DNA of 64,000 bases from IMG/VR virus record IMGVR_UViG_3300032116_000013, positions 62,001 through 126,000 of that record; one strand, 5' to 3'. Below the pieces are notes generated by a model. That model searched no databases and was not told where the DNA came from. It saw nothing but the letters and a program-made list of their open reading frames with translations. Positions within the stretch are counted from its first letter, which is position 1; each line of letters opens with the position of its first letter. Below, piece after piece: positions 21,170-29,378 of this stretch. The position numbers and the translations under genes were made by a program. This stretch comes from a virus.

Positions 21170-22056
21170 TGCCATTTAATAATGTTGCAGACTATGCTGA
21201 CTATAGAAGCGAAGGCGCATGGCAGCAGTCGCACTATTTCAAAACTGGTAATCCAGCAACAGGTGTTGTTGGTCGCTGGCTAGACTTGAGTATGGGCGCA
21301 GGTCACCCTGTTATTAATTTCTATGCTGCTGCGCCTCTATCTGCAACACCACTAACTAATGTCAATGGCAACAAAGGTGTTTATACAGGACCGAATCCAG
21401 GCACTGGTAAAACAAAACACTTGCACACATTGACAATTGACACAACTGCTGTCTCTGTACCATCATCGTATATTCTTGCAGATTATCTGATGTACTATCC
21501 ATTCATTGACACGGACTCTTCAGATCTCCAAATAATGGATAACACGGCAACTCTTCCAAGATACACAACAGGAGAGGGTGTTCAGTGTTTTGTTGTTAGC
21601 CAAGGTGGTATGTTGGGAGCAAACTTCAACAGTGTGTGTACAATGGAATATACAAACTCTGATGGAGTTACGGGAAGAACAACGACATTTGCACTAATAG
21701 GCACGCCAGTGACAGGAGTGTTGGTTTGCGCAGGTAGCAATGCAACTGCAGCGACAACAACTCAATGCAGCCCATTTGTTCCATTAGCGACTGGTGATAA
21801 AGGAATCAGATCAATTCAAAACGTAACTGTCACAACTCCAATTGGTGGCGTTTGTGCATTTGTGTTGTGCTACTCTTTGGCATCTATTCCGCAATTCACT
21901 AACGTCACTCAAGTAGAAAAAACATTCTTTAGCAGAACTGGCAGAGCACCAATGATATACGATGGAGCATTCCTTCACTTCTTGATGACTAATAGTGGAA
22001 CGGGCGGGGCTGCTCCTGGCGTGCTTAGATCATCACTGACATTTGTTTGGGGTTAA
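21169..22056 (+). CDS. Tandem virion paralogue 1 (295 aa)
   Basis: First and most divergent of five consecutive related proteins (21169-25619). Shared features include an N-terminal NVADYADYRSEGAW-type opening, a central TP..VNG-rich region and the C-terminal GDKGIRSIQNVTV plus DGAFLHFL blocks. Beta-rich, cysteine-containing, no signal peptide. Location in the late fibre region suggests an exposed virion protein, perhaps an adhesin or decoration protein. No database family could be named. Confidence 0.65.
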   Translation: MPFNNVADYADYRSEGAWQQSHYFKTGNPATGVVGRWLDLSMGAGHPVINFYAAAPLSATPLTNVNGNKGVYTGPNPGTGKTKHLHTLTIDTTAVSVPSSYILADYLMYYPFIDTDSSDLQIMDNTATLPRYTTGEGVQCFVVSQGGMLGANFNSVCTMEYTNSDGVTGRTTTFALIGTPVTGVLVCAGSNATAATTTQCSPFVPLATGDKGIRSIQNVTVTTPIGGVCAFVLCYSLASIPQFTNVTQVEKTFFSRTGRAPMIYDGAFLHFLMTNSGTGGAAPGVLRSSLTFVWG

Positions 22057-22057
22057 T

Positions 22058-22960
22058 ATGGCATTCACAGGCGTAGATGATTTAGTTTCTGAAATTTCTA
22101 ATGAAAAAATCTTTAGAGCGGATTGGCAGTACCACAATCAATTTGCACCCACTACAGTTAGTATCTCTGTCGGTTTAGATCTGGGATCGTCTCCTGGTCA
22201 GTACGGCGCACCAAATGCATTCCCAGGAACTGCGCTAAACTGGGTTACGTGTAATGAGTCTGCTGGCAATGGTACGCAAATATTTGGCATTCCACATGGC
22301 GGCAACGTTTCCCCCGATAAAAAACATTTAATTAGTGCAATTACTGTCCACCCTGCAGGACCTCCAGTCGTTGGTGGTAATCTCGTTCTAGTGGATTTAC
22401 AGGGTTATTGGCCAGGCATTTCTCACACAACTACAACAACACAAACACTTGTTGGCACACCATCATTGCGTTATGCAAATGGTGATGGATGTAGATTGTA
22501 CATGGTTACGACAACTGGACTTGGTGCAACTGCGCATAATATTCGTATAAATTATTACGATCAAGGCAATAACCTAGCAAATACAGGTCTTGTTGCTGCA
22601 AGAGTTTCTTCTGTTGTTGGTCAAATTAATAGTTGTTTACCAGGCGCTGCTCCATCTCTATATTTTCCACTAGTAGATGGTGATACTGGAGTTCAAAATG
22701 CTGCCAACGTGACTATGTCTGCAGCATCTACTGCTGGAGTTTCAGCCTTGTGTTTAGCAAGACCACTTATTCACATTCCATTAGTTACAGCGGCGCATGT
22801 TGCGAACGAAAAAGAATTCGTATACCAAACACCAAGCATGCCAGAAATTAAAGATGGAGCATGTTTGACATGGCTTTACTTTAGTGGTACTGGTGGTACT
22901 AGTTCGACGGTCGCGGCAGGTACAAACTTTTATGGTGAAATACAGGTTGCCTGGGGCTAG
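22058..22960 (+). CDS. Tandem virion paralogue 2 (300 aa)
   Basis: Carries the group motifs LVDLQGYWPGIS, LVGTPSLRYANG, GDTGVQNAANV and a C-terminal DGACLTWLYFSG. ATG 22058 was chosen over an in-frame codon inside the previous gene. Compared with copy 3, the blocks align with only small changes, the sign of recent duplication and divergence. Late and structural by context. Confidence 0.68.
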   Translation: MAFTGVDDLVSEISNEKIFRADWQYHNQFAPTTVSISVGLDLGSSPGQYGAPNAFPGTALNWVTCNESAGNGTQIFGIPHGGNVSPDKKHLISAITVHPAGPPVVGGNLVLVDLQGYWPGISHTTTTTQTLVGTPSLRYANGDGCRLYMVTTTGLGATAHNIRINYYDQGNNLANTGLVAARVSSVVGQINSCLPGAAPSLYFPLVDGDTGVQNAANVTMSAASTAGVSALCLARPLIHIPLVTAAHVANEKEFVYQTPSMPEIKDGACLTWLYFSGTGGTSSTVAAGTNFYGEIQVAWG

Positions 22961-22961
22961 T

Positions 22962-22969
22962 GATAAATA
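22962..22969 (+). promoter_or_regulatory. T4-late-type promoter variant
   Basis: GATAAATA, 32 bases before ATG 23001; a GGAGAAC ribosome site lies between. Late promoters of T4-like phages tolerate this first-base change. Confidence 0.55.
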
Positions 22970-23000
22970 ATTCAAATAAACAGTTTTTGGAGAACATAAC

Positions 23001-23882
23001 ATGAGTTTTTCCTCAATGGATGATCTAATTTCCGAGATGGCTAACGGAAAGACAAACAGATACGAATGGAACAAAGTTACTGGTGCTGCTGCATATACTG
23101 CAGGTCGTTGGTATGACTTTAGTTCTGTTGGTGGTTCACCAATCGCTAACGCATGGGCTGGCACAGCATTGAACTGGAAAACGTGCGATGAAAGCACTGG
23201 TAACGGTACTCAGATTTTTGGCATCCCGCATTTTGGCAACGTAAGCACAGATACAAAACACATTATCAACGTTATGGCAACCACTGCAGTTGCAACTGGT
23301 GTTCCTGGACAGTTGATGCTTGTCGATCTTCAAGGGTACTGGCCAGGTATTTCAACGAACTCTGCTTCGGCTCAAACTCTAGTGGGAACTCCATCATTAC
23401 GTTATGCTAACGGTGCTGGTTGTAGATTGTTTTTTGTAGCGACGGTTGCTTCTGGCGCCACTGCTCATAATATGTCGATATCATATACCAATCAAGCAGG
23501 AACAGGTTCAAGAGCATTTCCCTCAACAGTTGGTATGACCGCTTCAGCGATCGCTGGACACATTTCTCATTCAGGAACTGCAGCATTGAATTATGGTCCT
23601 TTCTTGCCTCTTGCTAATGGTGACACTGGCGTTCAAAACGTAGCGACCGTTACATTCTCAGCAGCATCGGGTGCTGGTACTGGCGCATTATGTTTGGCTC
23701 GTCCTCTGTTGACCATTCCATTGGTCACTGCTGCTGTTGCAAACGAAAGAGACCTACTGAATCAGTTGCCATCACTACCAAGAGTTCTCGATGGCGCATG
23801 TTTAGTTTGGTTGTACTATGCTGGTGCAGCAACTGCTGCAGCCACAAACTTCTATGGTTCTCTTGAATACGTGTGGGGCTAA
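23001..23882 (+). CDS. Tandem virion paralogue 3 (293 aa)
   Basis: Close relative of copies 2 and 5: ALNWKTCDESTGNGTQIFG, LVDLQGYWPGIS, LVGTPSLRYANGAGCRLFF, GDTGVQNVATVTFSAASGAG and DGACLVWLYYAG. Has a variant late promoter and GGAGAAC site, so the five-gene series may be transcribed from more than one point. Function not known. Confidence 0.68.
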   Translation: MSFSSMDDLISEMANGKTNRYEWNKVTGAAAYTAGRWYDFSSVGGSPIANAWAGTALNWKTCDESTGNGTQIFGIPHFGNVSTDTKHIINVMATTAVATGVPGQLMLVDLQGYWPGISTNSASAQTLVGTPSLRYANGAGCRLFFVATVASGATAHNMSISYTNQAGTGSRAFPSTVGMTASAIAGHISHSGTAALNYGPFLPLANGDTGVQNVATVTFSAASGAGTGALCLARPLLTIPLVTAAVANERDLLNQLPSLPRVLDGACLVWLYYAGAATAAATNFYGSLEYVWG

Positions 23883-23885
23883 TCA

Positions 23886-24740
23886 ATGCCAATTAATTCA
23901 CTAGACCATTTGATGAGAAAAACCACTGACGGCTCTTTGTTCAGTGCTGACTGGATGTTAACAACTAACATTGCTTTTGCTGCTGGTCGTTGGCAAGATA
24001 TGTCTAGAAATGGGATTTACCCATCACCAAATCTTTATCCTGGAACATCACTGACATGGGTAGATTGTAATTCTTCCACTGCATTCGCAATTCCAACAGG
24101 TCCTGATACCATCGCTGGATCTGGGATGACTAAACACTGCATTTTTGCAAGTGCTTTAACTGCTGCCCCAGCAGGTGTTCCAGGTATGTTTGTATTGGTT
24201 GATCTACAAGGTTATTGGCCAGGTATCAATACTGCCACTACGTTGCTACAAACATTATCTGGCACACCATCATTACGTTATACTAATGGCGAAGGGTTGA
24301 AATTATACCCCGTTGTGACAGCCACAACAAGCACTGGTACACCAAACATATCACTATCTTATACAAACCAAGCGGGAACTTCGGGGCGCGCATTGGGTCA
24401 AACTGTCACTTGCGTTGCATCTTCTCCAATCGGATCACTTTATGCTAATTTGTGGGCTCCATTTTTACCACTTGCTGGCGGTGATACTGGAGTTCAAAAC
24501 GTAGCAACGGTCCAGATGTCTGCAGCAACTACAGGAGCGATTGCTTTGTGTTTGGCGAAACCAATTTTAACTGTACCAGTTGCAACTGTCAGTAATATGG
24601 TTGAAAGAGATTTCGTAAATCAATTTACCAGTTTACCTAGAATTATGAACAACGCATGTTTAACTTGGTTGTTTTATCCTGGTGCTGCTACTGTTATTAA
24701 TAGTAATTTCTATGGCTCACTCGAATTTGTTTGGGGATAA
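23886..24740 (+). CDS. Tandem virion paralogue 4 (284 aa)
   Basis: Keeps VLVDLQGYWPGIN, LSGTPSLRYTNGEG, GDTGVQNVATVQMSAAT and ACLTWLFYPG but lacks the GNGTQIFG block of copies 2, 3 and 5. Three bases after copy 3. Function not known. Confidence 0.68.
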   Translation: MPINSLDHLMRKTTDGSLFSADWMLTTNIAFAAGRWQDMSRNGIYPSPNLYPGTSLTWVDCNSSTAFAIPTGPDTIAGSGMTKHCIFASALTAAPAGVPGMFVLVDLQGYWPGINTATTLLQTLSGTPSLRYTNGEGLKLYPVVTATTSTGTPNISLSYTNQAGTSGRALGQTVTCVASSPIGSLYANLWAPFLPLAGGDTGVQNVATVQMSAATTGAIALCLAKPILTVPVATVSNMVERDFVNQFTSLPRIMNNACLTWLFYPGAATVINSNFYGSLEFVWG

Positions 24741-24743
24741 GTA

Positions 24744-25619
24744 ATGGCATTTCAAGCACTTGATCATATGATTCAAAAAGTTTCTGGCGGTAACTTTTAT
24801 CGCTGGGATTGGTCTGCTGTTATCCCTGCTACACTTACCGCATCTAGATGGTACGATCTAAGTTCTACAATGCGTAGCCAACCAGCCAATGCTTGGGCGG
24901 GTACTTCCTTGGCATGGCGCACGTGCGATGAGTCTACTGGAAATGGAACTCAGATTTTTGGAATGCCTCATGGTGGCAACGTAAGCACTGCAACAAAGCA
25001 TGTGATAACTGCTACAGGGGGGAGTGGCACCTCGACGGCATTGGGTGTGCTGCAACTAATAGACATGCAAGGTTATTGGCCAGGCATTTCAACTGCTTCT
25101 GCATCAGCACAAACATTAACAGGCACACCATCATTACGTTACACAAATGGCGCTGGTTGCAGATTGTATTGGGTGCAAACTGTTGCTGCTGGTGCCACTC
25201 CACACAACATTGCTTTGTCGTATACAAATACTGCAGGAACTCCAGGACAAGCACTCGGTAGAACAGTGTCGATGACTGCATCTGCAATCGTCAATCACAT
25301 CTCACATTCAGGAACTGCAGCAGGTAATATTGGTCCATTTCTTCCGCTGGCTGCTGGCGACACTGGTGTTCAAAATGTTGCATCAGTTACATTCTCAGCC
25401 TCTTCTGGTGCTGGTTCTGGTGCGCTAGTGTTAGCAAAACCGTTATTGACAATACCTCTCACAACAGGATTTTTGTTGACTGAGAGAGACTGTATCAGCA
25501 TGCTACCAAGTTTACCAGAAATCAAAGATGGTGCATGTTTGACGTGGATGTTTTATACACATGCAGCAACTGCTGCTAGTTCTAATATGCACGGCAATTT
25601 AGATCTCGGATGGGCATAA
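24744..25619 (+). CDS. Tandem virion paralogue 5 (291 aa)
   Basis: Closest to copy 3: SLAWRTCDESTGNGTQIFG, LIDMQGYWPGIS, LTGTPSLRYTNGAGCRLYW, GDTGVQNVASVTFSASSGAG and DGACLTWMFYTH. Three bases after copy 4 and 1 before the next gene. Function not known. Confidence 0.68.
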   Translation: MAFQALDHMIQKVSGGNFYRWDWSAVIPATLTASRWYDLSSTMRSQPANAWAGTSLAWRTCDESTGNGTQIFGMPHGGNVSTATKHVITATGGSGTSTALGVLQLIDMQGYWPGISTASASAQTLTGTPSLRYTNGAGCRLYWVQTVAAGATPHNIALSYTNTAGTPGQALGRTVSMTASAIVNHISHSGTAAGNIGPFLPLAAGDTGVQNVASVTFSASSGAGSGALVLAKPLLTIPLTTGFLLTERDCISMLPSLPEIKDGACLTWMFYTHAATAASSNMHGNLDLGWA

Positions 25620-25620
25620 A

Positions 25621-26106
25621 ATGTTAAGATATAATTTCAACAATGCCACTGGTCTTTGTGCAAGACAGTTTGGAACTACTTACGGACTGCAAAGATATTT
25701 TTACAGCAGAACCGAACTCCGTAACATGTATGCGGGAGACGGATTAGAAAACAATAAGGCAGGTATCCCAAACGGTCATACTGAACCCAGTTCTTGGGTT
25801 ATCCCTCAATCGACTGGTTCTATTTCTGCTTACGAAGAAACCAGAACAGTAATGAGTTTGTCATTGGCTGTTGGCTCTCCTCTAGCAGGAAATGGAAATA
25901 CCACATTTGCAGTTACAACTTCTGGTACACTCGCAGGTATTGGTAATATAATTGGCGCCGTTACACCGTTCACTGAATTGAGTCCAAAGAATCTTGCTGA
26001 TGCTGTTTGGACTGCTGAGTCAAACCAATACACAACAGCAGGAACGATGGGCAAGAACGCAAATGATGTCAAGACTAATAGCGGTTTGATTCCTGCACTA
26101 GTTTAA
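25621..26106 (+). CDS. Virion-associated hypothetical protein (161 aa)
   Basis: Follows the five-paralogue series by 1 base. Basic, aromatic N-terminus, then a Gly/Thr-rich beta segment (SLAVGSPLAGNGNTTFAV) and a helical end (ADAVWTAESNQYTTAGTMG) found in some tail proteins. Probably structural by context. Not identified. Confidence 0.55.
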   Translation: MLRYNFNNATGLCARQFGTTYGLQRYFYSRTELRNMYAGDGLENNKAGIPNGHTEPSSWVIPQSTGSISAYEETRTVMSLSLAVGSPLAGNGNTTFAVTTSGTLAGIGNIIGAVTPFTELSPKNLADAVWTAESNQYTTAGTMGKNANDVKTNSGLIPALV

Positions 26107-26121
26107 GGTATAATTTTCGTT

Positions 26122-26448
26122 ATGAAGAAATTTACATTTGATGATCTACAGCCACACGTGGATATGCTCTGCGATGCATTAGAAAATCGCGGAGCATCTT
26201 CCTCTGGCATTCCCAACGAAGCAGTCTATCCGCAAGCGAAAGCGTATCGCAATCTTTTGTCTAAGGTAAGATCAAAGTCCATTACAGGATATGATCTTGA
26301 GATGATGCTTCATACTCTTGCGAACGAAACCCTTGATCTTGCTAAAAACAATCAATCGCATAGAATTGGTAAGATTGTATCAGCCCTTGACTTTTATGTC
26401 CGAAAAGAGTACAATAGTATCTGTTCGACAAATTATAGCAATAGGTGA
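26122..26448 (+). CDS. Hypothetical protein (108 aa)
   Basis: Helical, no motif. A TATAAT-like sequence (GTATAATTTT) lies 9-16 bases before the ATG, suggesting another short-leader promoter, although its -35 box is unclear. Not recognised. Confidence 0.6.
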   Translation: MKKFTFDDLQPHVDMLCDALENRGASSSGIPNEAVYPQAKAYRNLLSKVRSKSITGYDLEMMLHTLANETLDLAKNNQSHRIGKIVSALDFYVRKEYNSICSTNYSNR

Positions 26449-26453
26449 ATAAA

Positions 26454-26567
26454 ATGGAATTTATCGCAGCAAATTTAATCGGTGCATTCGCAATTACAAT
26501 TGCGGTTCTTAGTTGCATCGTTCCGCAACTTTGGGATCGTATTCGGGGAAATGATTCTAATGATTGA
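26454..26567 (+). CDS. Tiny membrane protein (37 aa)
   Basis: One hydrophobic helix (FIAANLIGAFAITIAVLSCIV) with a short charged tail. Six bases after the previous stop and overlapping the next gene's start. Small inner-membrane proteins of this type are frequent in phage accessory operons. Confidence 0.45.
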   Translation: MEFIAANLIGAFAITIAVLSCIVPQLWDRIRGNDSND

Positions 26568-26790
26568 TATGCATTTTACAAATGTTCTGAATCTTGTTGA
26601 TTCGATTGATAATGTTCATCTTTCTGATGCATATGTGTCTATCGAAAAAGAAAGAGTAGACGAGTTAGTTCAATTTCTTAAAGAGCATGATATTCAATCA
26701 GCAGTTGTGAATTGGAATCATCCAGAAAGTTTGTATGTTGGTGAGGATAAAACTAAAAAAGATCTAGTGGTTCTTGCAATACATTGGTGA
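26560..26790 (+). CDS. Hypothetical protein (76 aa)
   Basis: Mixed alpha/beta small protein (VHLSDAYVSIEKERVDELVQFLKEHDI). Three ATGs (26551, 26560, 26569) compete; 26560 has the best spacing to GGGGA. Not recognised. Confidence 0.55.
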   Translation: MIDMHFTNVLNLVDSIDNVHLSDAYVSIEKERVDELVQFLKEHDIQSAVVNWNHPESLYVGEDKTKKDLVVLAIHW

Positions 26791-26834
26791 TTCTCTAATA
26801 AATATTTTATTATGCGTAGAGTGATGAGGAAGAT

Positions 26835-27407
26835 ATGTCTCTCGTACTGATTGTTGATAAGGGTGGTACACCTAAAGATTGGGCAAATCATGAAATCGCA
26901 GCATGTTACTATGCTCGCGAGAAAGTGCTATGGGAACTTGGAACAAAGATCAAGACCATGCTCGGCGGACACAATCAATACGGCGAGCAATCAAGAATTG
27001 AAATTTCATCAATCATCGGCGTATCAGGTCCGATCCTTGGTGACAAATTCTACAACACTCAAACAGTATTTGCGGATCGCATGACGCTGTACGCTCGCGA
27101 TCAACATATTTGCGCTTACTGTGGCGATGAGTTTTCAACCAGTTCTTTGACGATCGATCACGTGCACCCAAAGTCGCGTGGTGGCACAAACCACTGGACA
27201 AATTGCGTAACTGCGTGTCGTCCTTGCAATCATCGTAAGGGTTGGAAAACTCCAGAAGAAGCAAAGATGCATTTGCTATACGTTCCTTATGCGCCAACAG
27301 TGCACGAAAGAATTCTATTGAAGAATCGTAAGGTATTAGCGGATCAAATGGAGTTCTTGAAGGCAAGCATTCCAAAACATTCTAGAGTGTGGAGAAAATT
27401 ATCATGA
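26835..27407 (+). CDS. HNH endonuclease
   Basis: 190 aa. A zinc-finger HNH core is complete: CAYC (93, 96), LTIDHVHPKSRGG with His109, N-containing HWTNCVTAC, then CRPCNHRKG (Cys128, Cys131, Asn132, His133). The N-terminal 80 residues carry a domain that may set the DNA target. Free-standing HNH enzymes in phages are often homing endonucleases, while a few act in packaging. There is no terminase here, so homing or DNA processing is more likely. Preceded by GAGGAAG. Confidence 0.88.
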   Translation: MSLVLIVDKGGTPKDWANHEIAACYYAREKVLWELGTKIKTMLGGHNQYGEQSRIEISSIIGVSGPILGDKFYNTQTVFADRMTLYARDQHICAYCGDEFSTSSLTIDHVHPKSRGGTNHWTNCVTACRPCNHRKGWKTPEEAKMHLLYVPYAPTVHERILLKNRKVLADQMEFLKASIPKHSRVWRKLS

Positions 27408-27592
27408 GCGAATATCTAGTTGATAAGGTTCGCAATATCGGATTTGATATGCGAGACAATTATATGGATGGTTACACTCAGTTTCACGCAAAGAAAAAGT
27501 TGTACAAACTTTTGTGGGAAATTGAAAAGCAACTCAAGGATGCGCCAACTTTCGTCGGCGAAGAAGAGTGGCTAAAGGAATATGGTAAGTAA
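27404..27592 (+). CDS. Small hypothetical protein (62 aa)
   Basis: Start overlaps the HNH stop (ATGA), with GGAGAA upstream. Helical and charged (FHAKKKLYKLLWEIEKQLKD). Not recognised. Confidence 0.6.
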   Translation: MSEYLVDKVRNIGFDMRDNYMDGYTQFHAKKKLYKLLWEIEKQLKDAPTFVGEEEWLKEYGK

Positions 27593-27594
27593 TA

Positions 27595-27699
27595 ATGGCA
27601 GGGAAAGGAAGCAAGCCTAGACCACTGAGTGTTCCGCGAAAACAGTTTGATGATAACTGGGAACGCATTTTTGGAAAAAAGAAACAACCTAAAAAGTGA
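27595..27699 (+). CDS. Tiny conserved phage protein (34 aa)
   Basis: MAGKGSKPRPLSVPRKQFDDNWERIFGKK pattern belongs to a recurrent very small phage protein (GKGSKxRP...FxDNWxxIF). Role unknown. It starts 2 bases after the previous stop. Confidence 0.7.
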   Translation: MAGKGSKPRPLSVPRKQFDDNWERIFGKKKQPKK

Positions 27700-27705
27700 G
27701 AGTAT

Positions 27706-28020
27706 ATGAAATATTTTGAGTTTAGTGGAAAGGTACAGCGATCAGAGTTCTGGGCTACTAGCATTATTCTTTTCGTTCTGTTTTTTATCTGCATTGTGTC
27801 AGCAACAGCCATAACAGCATTTAATATGTTTATTGGAATCATTGCTGTCCTTGCTACGATCGTTGCTTCTGCTTGGGCGCAGATGGCAGTGATTGCGAAG
27901 CGTTGCCGTGATGCAGGAATCAATCCTTGGTGGACTGCAGCGTGTTACATTCCCTATCTTGGATTTATCATTTGGATCGTTATCGGATGTCTTTCAACAG
28001 ACAAGGAAGTGCAAGCATGA
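27706..28020 (+). CDS. DUF805-type membrane protein (104 aa)
   Basis: F-E-F-SGKVQRSEFW at the start and AKRCRDAGINPWW in the middle are DUF805 signatures. Three hydrophobic helices are visible. DUF805 proteins are inner-membrane proteins of unclear function, common in bacteria, so host acquisition is plausible. Stop overlaps the start of the EF-hand gene. Confidence 0.82.
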   Translation: MKYFEFSGKVQRSEFWATSIILFVLFFICIVSATAITAFNMFIGIIAVLATIVASAWAQMAVIAKRCRDAGINPWWTAACYIPYLGFIIWIVIGCLSTDKEVQA

Positions 28021-28256
28021 AGAAGTTAGCAGTATTGTTTATTGGTTTGTTCTCAGTTTCAGTCAACGCACAGGATCGCGTTGCCAAGTTTGATACTGAT
28101 GGCGACGCAAAGGTTTCTTTCGAAGAACTCATCGCTCAGTGTCCAAACACAATGAAGGCATTGTTCAGTTTGGCTGATAAGGACAACGATGGCTTTTTGA
28201 CGAATGTCGAAATGCGAACAGCGAAAGAGTATTTGTTCAAGAAGTGTAAGAATTAA
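28017..28256 (+). CDS. Exported EF-hand calcium-binding protein (79 aa)
   Basis: Signal peptide (KKLAVLFIGLFSVSVNAQ) then two EF-hand loops: DTDGDAKVSFEE (residues 26-37) and DKDNDGFLTNVE (54-65), with Asp at positions 1, 3 and 5 and Glu at 12. Two cysteines, at residues 42 and 77, flank the second loop and could form a disulfide. It should bind calcium in the periplasm. Translationally coupled to the DUF805 membrane protein. Unusual cargo for a phage. Confidence 0.82.
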   Translation: MKKLAVLFIGLFSVSVNAQDRVAKFDTDGDAKVSFEELIAQCPNTMKALFSLADKDNDGFLTNVEMRTAKEYLFKKCKN

Positions 28257-28268
28257 TATATAAGATAT

Positions 28269-28343
28269 TGCGGGTTAGTTCAGTAGCAGAACGGTGGACT
28301 CATAATCCACAGGTCGGGCGTGCAATTCGCCCACCCGCTACCA
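28269..28343 (+). tRNA. tRNA-Met (CAT), U1-U72 mismatch
   Basis: Acceptor TGCGGGT/ACCCGCT leaves the first pair as T-T, anticodon loop CTCATAA, CCA encoded. An unpaired 1-72 position is the hallmark of bacterial initiator tRNAs, but the 11-24 pair (T-A) and the GTGGA anticodon stem are elongator-like. Lies alone, 10 kb from the main array. Confidence 0.9.
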
Positions 28344-28359
28344 TCTTGAAGGAAACATT

Positions 28360-28593
28360 ATGAAAGCAATTGTTTGGTCTAAAGTCAACTGTCCTTATTG
28401 CGTGAGTGCTGGTGTACTTCTGCGCGGAAAGGGTTACGAAGTTGAAGAGCGCAAAATCGGCAACGGTTGGACGAAAGAGCAACTTCTTGAGTCAGTGCCA
28501 ATGGCAAGAACTGTTCCACAGATTTTTGTCGATGGTGAGTACATTGGCAACTATGATGATCTTGTTCGACATTTCAATTCTAACAACGATTGA
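28360..28593 (+). CDS. Glutaredoxin
   Basis: 77 aa with the redox motif CPYC (residues 11-14), the TVPQIFVDG cis-proline segment (51-59) and the following GNYDDL glutathione-site pattern. It reduces disulfides with glutathione. T4-like phages use such proteins as electron donors for ribonucleotide reductase; no reductase is in this window. Preceded by GAAGGAAAC, 16 bases after the tRNA. Confidence 0.92.
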   Translation: MKAIVWSKVNCPYCVSAGVLLRGKGYEVEERKIGNGWTKEQLLESVPMARTVPQIFVDGEYIGNYDDLVRHFNSNND

Positions 28594-28600
28594 GAAATTT

Positions 28601-28813
28601 ATGAAGCAACTAGATTTATTCGCTGAGGCTGGAATCTGTCGCGCTGCTCCTGATGGTGTACACATCGTTGTTGATTCTCCGAAAATCTACGAAAGTCCAG
28701 ATAAAGGCAAAACGGTCTACCAGCGCGAGTTTGGTGAGTCAGAAAGAACGCTGGTTAAGACCGCCGTTCAGCAGCAATGGAACATCACCTTCGGATCTCC
28801 GAACGGAGCGTGA
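28601..28813 (+). CDS. Small hypothetical protein (70 aa)
   Basis: Eight bases after the glutaredoxin. Begins KQLDLFAEAGICRAAPDGV and has a short beta stretch (VHIVVDSPKIYES). ATG 28601 was chosen over upstream in-frame codons inside glutaredoxin. Not recognised. Confidence 0.5.
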   Translation: MKQLDLFAEAGICRAAPDGVHIVVDSPKIYESPDKGKTVYQREFGESERTLVKTAVQQQWNITFGSPNGA

Positions 28814-28850
28814 GTTTCAGCCGTTTTTGGCTCTATCCCTACCCTATCCC

Positions 28851-28890
28851 TACCCCAAAACCGACCCGCTGCAATGGGCTTGCAGGAGGT
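28851..28890 (+). repeat. Structured repeat unit A, copy 2
   Basis: Identical to 7220-7247 over 28 bases, then CTGCAA-TGGGC-TTGCAG can fold. Preceded by CCCTA-type direct repeats (CCCTACCCTATCCCTACCCC). Like copy 1 it stands directly before GTAAGT-box promoters. Confidence 0.65.
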
Positions 28891-28904
28891 TTTGCAGACC
28901 TTGT

Positions 28905-29039
28905 GCAAGTCATTGATTCTATTAGGGATTCCCCATCTGGGTAAATTCTTGTAAGTTATTGATTTTACAAGGGTTTTCGTAAGTTATTGATTCTATTAGG
29001 TTTTTTACTATTGCCATTTTGACCCATTTTAGGCATAAT
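28905..29039 (+). promoter_or_regulatory. Early-type promoter with three upstream boxes
   Basis: Boxes at 28905 (GCAAGTCATTGATT, degenerate), 28951 and 28979. The last is 32 bp before -35 TTGCCA (29011), 17-bp spacer, -10 CATAAT (29034-29039). Unlike the others it has a normal leader; the 29095 gene has AGGAAGG upstream. Confidence 0.82.
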
Positions 29040-29094
29040 ATGTCTATAGGGTTGGGAAACGGGTTCCCCCCAGATAGTAGGAAGGAATAGAATT

Positions 29095-29370
29095 ATGGGT
29101 TTCACTTTAAAGCAGCGTCGCGAAATGATTCAGGTCGAGCGTGACGTTATCAAGGGTCTCCGCGAGGATCTTTTTCGGATTCGTCGTGCGCTGAACCAGT
29201 CGCGTCTGAATATCAAAATGCACCAGGAAGTCCTCGCGGAAGAGCGCAAGTTGAAGCGCATCGTGATGGAAGATAATCGCGCCCTGCGCGCTCAGAAGCG
29301 AGCCGAAAAGCGAGCCGCTCAGATCGCGAAGATGGAAGCGAAGATCGCCGCTCTGAAGGCGGCTGCGTAA
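29095..29370 (+). CDS. Coiled-coil protein 1 (91 aa)
   Basis: Almost entirely helical, with heptad-like charge pattern and a basic/alanine-rich end (RAQKRAEKRAAQIAKMEAKI). Shares that end with the next gene (RAQKRLERIAKIEARLEAM). Possibly dimeric. A new promoter follows its stop at once. Function unknown. Confidence 0.7.
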   Translation: MGFTLKQRREMIQVERDVIKGLREDLFRIRRALNQSRLNIKMHQEVLAEERKLKRIVMEDNRALRAQKRAEKRAAQIAKMEAKIAALKAAA

Positions 29371-29378
29371 GGGACTGC

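Noticed and set aside
28653-28916. 87-codon ORF overlapping the 28601 gene
   Set aside because: It runs in another frame into the CCCTA repeats and the promoter region; no ribosome site. The 28601 frame has better spacing and composition.
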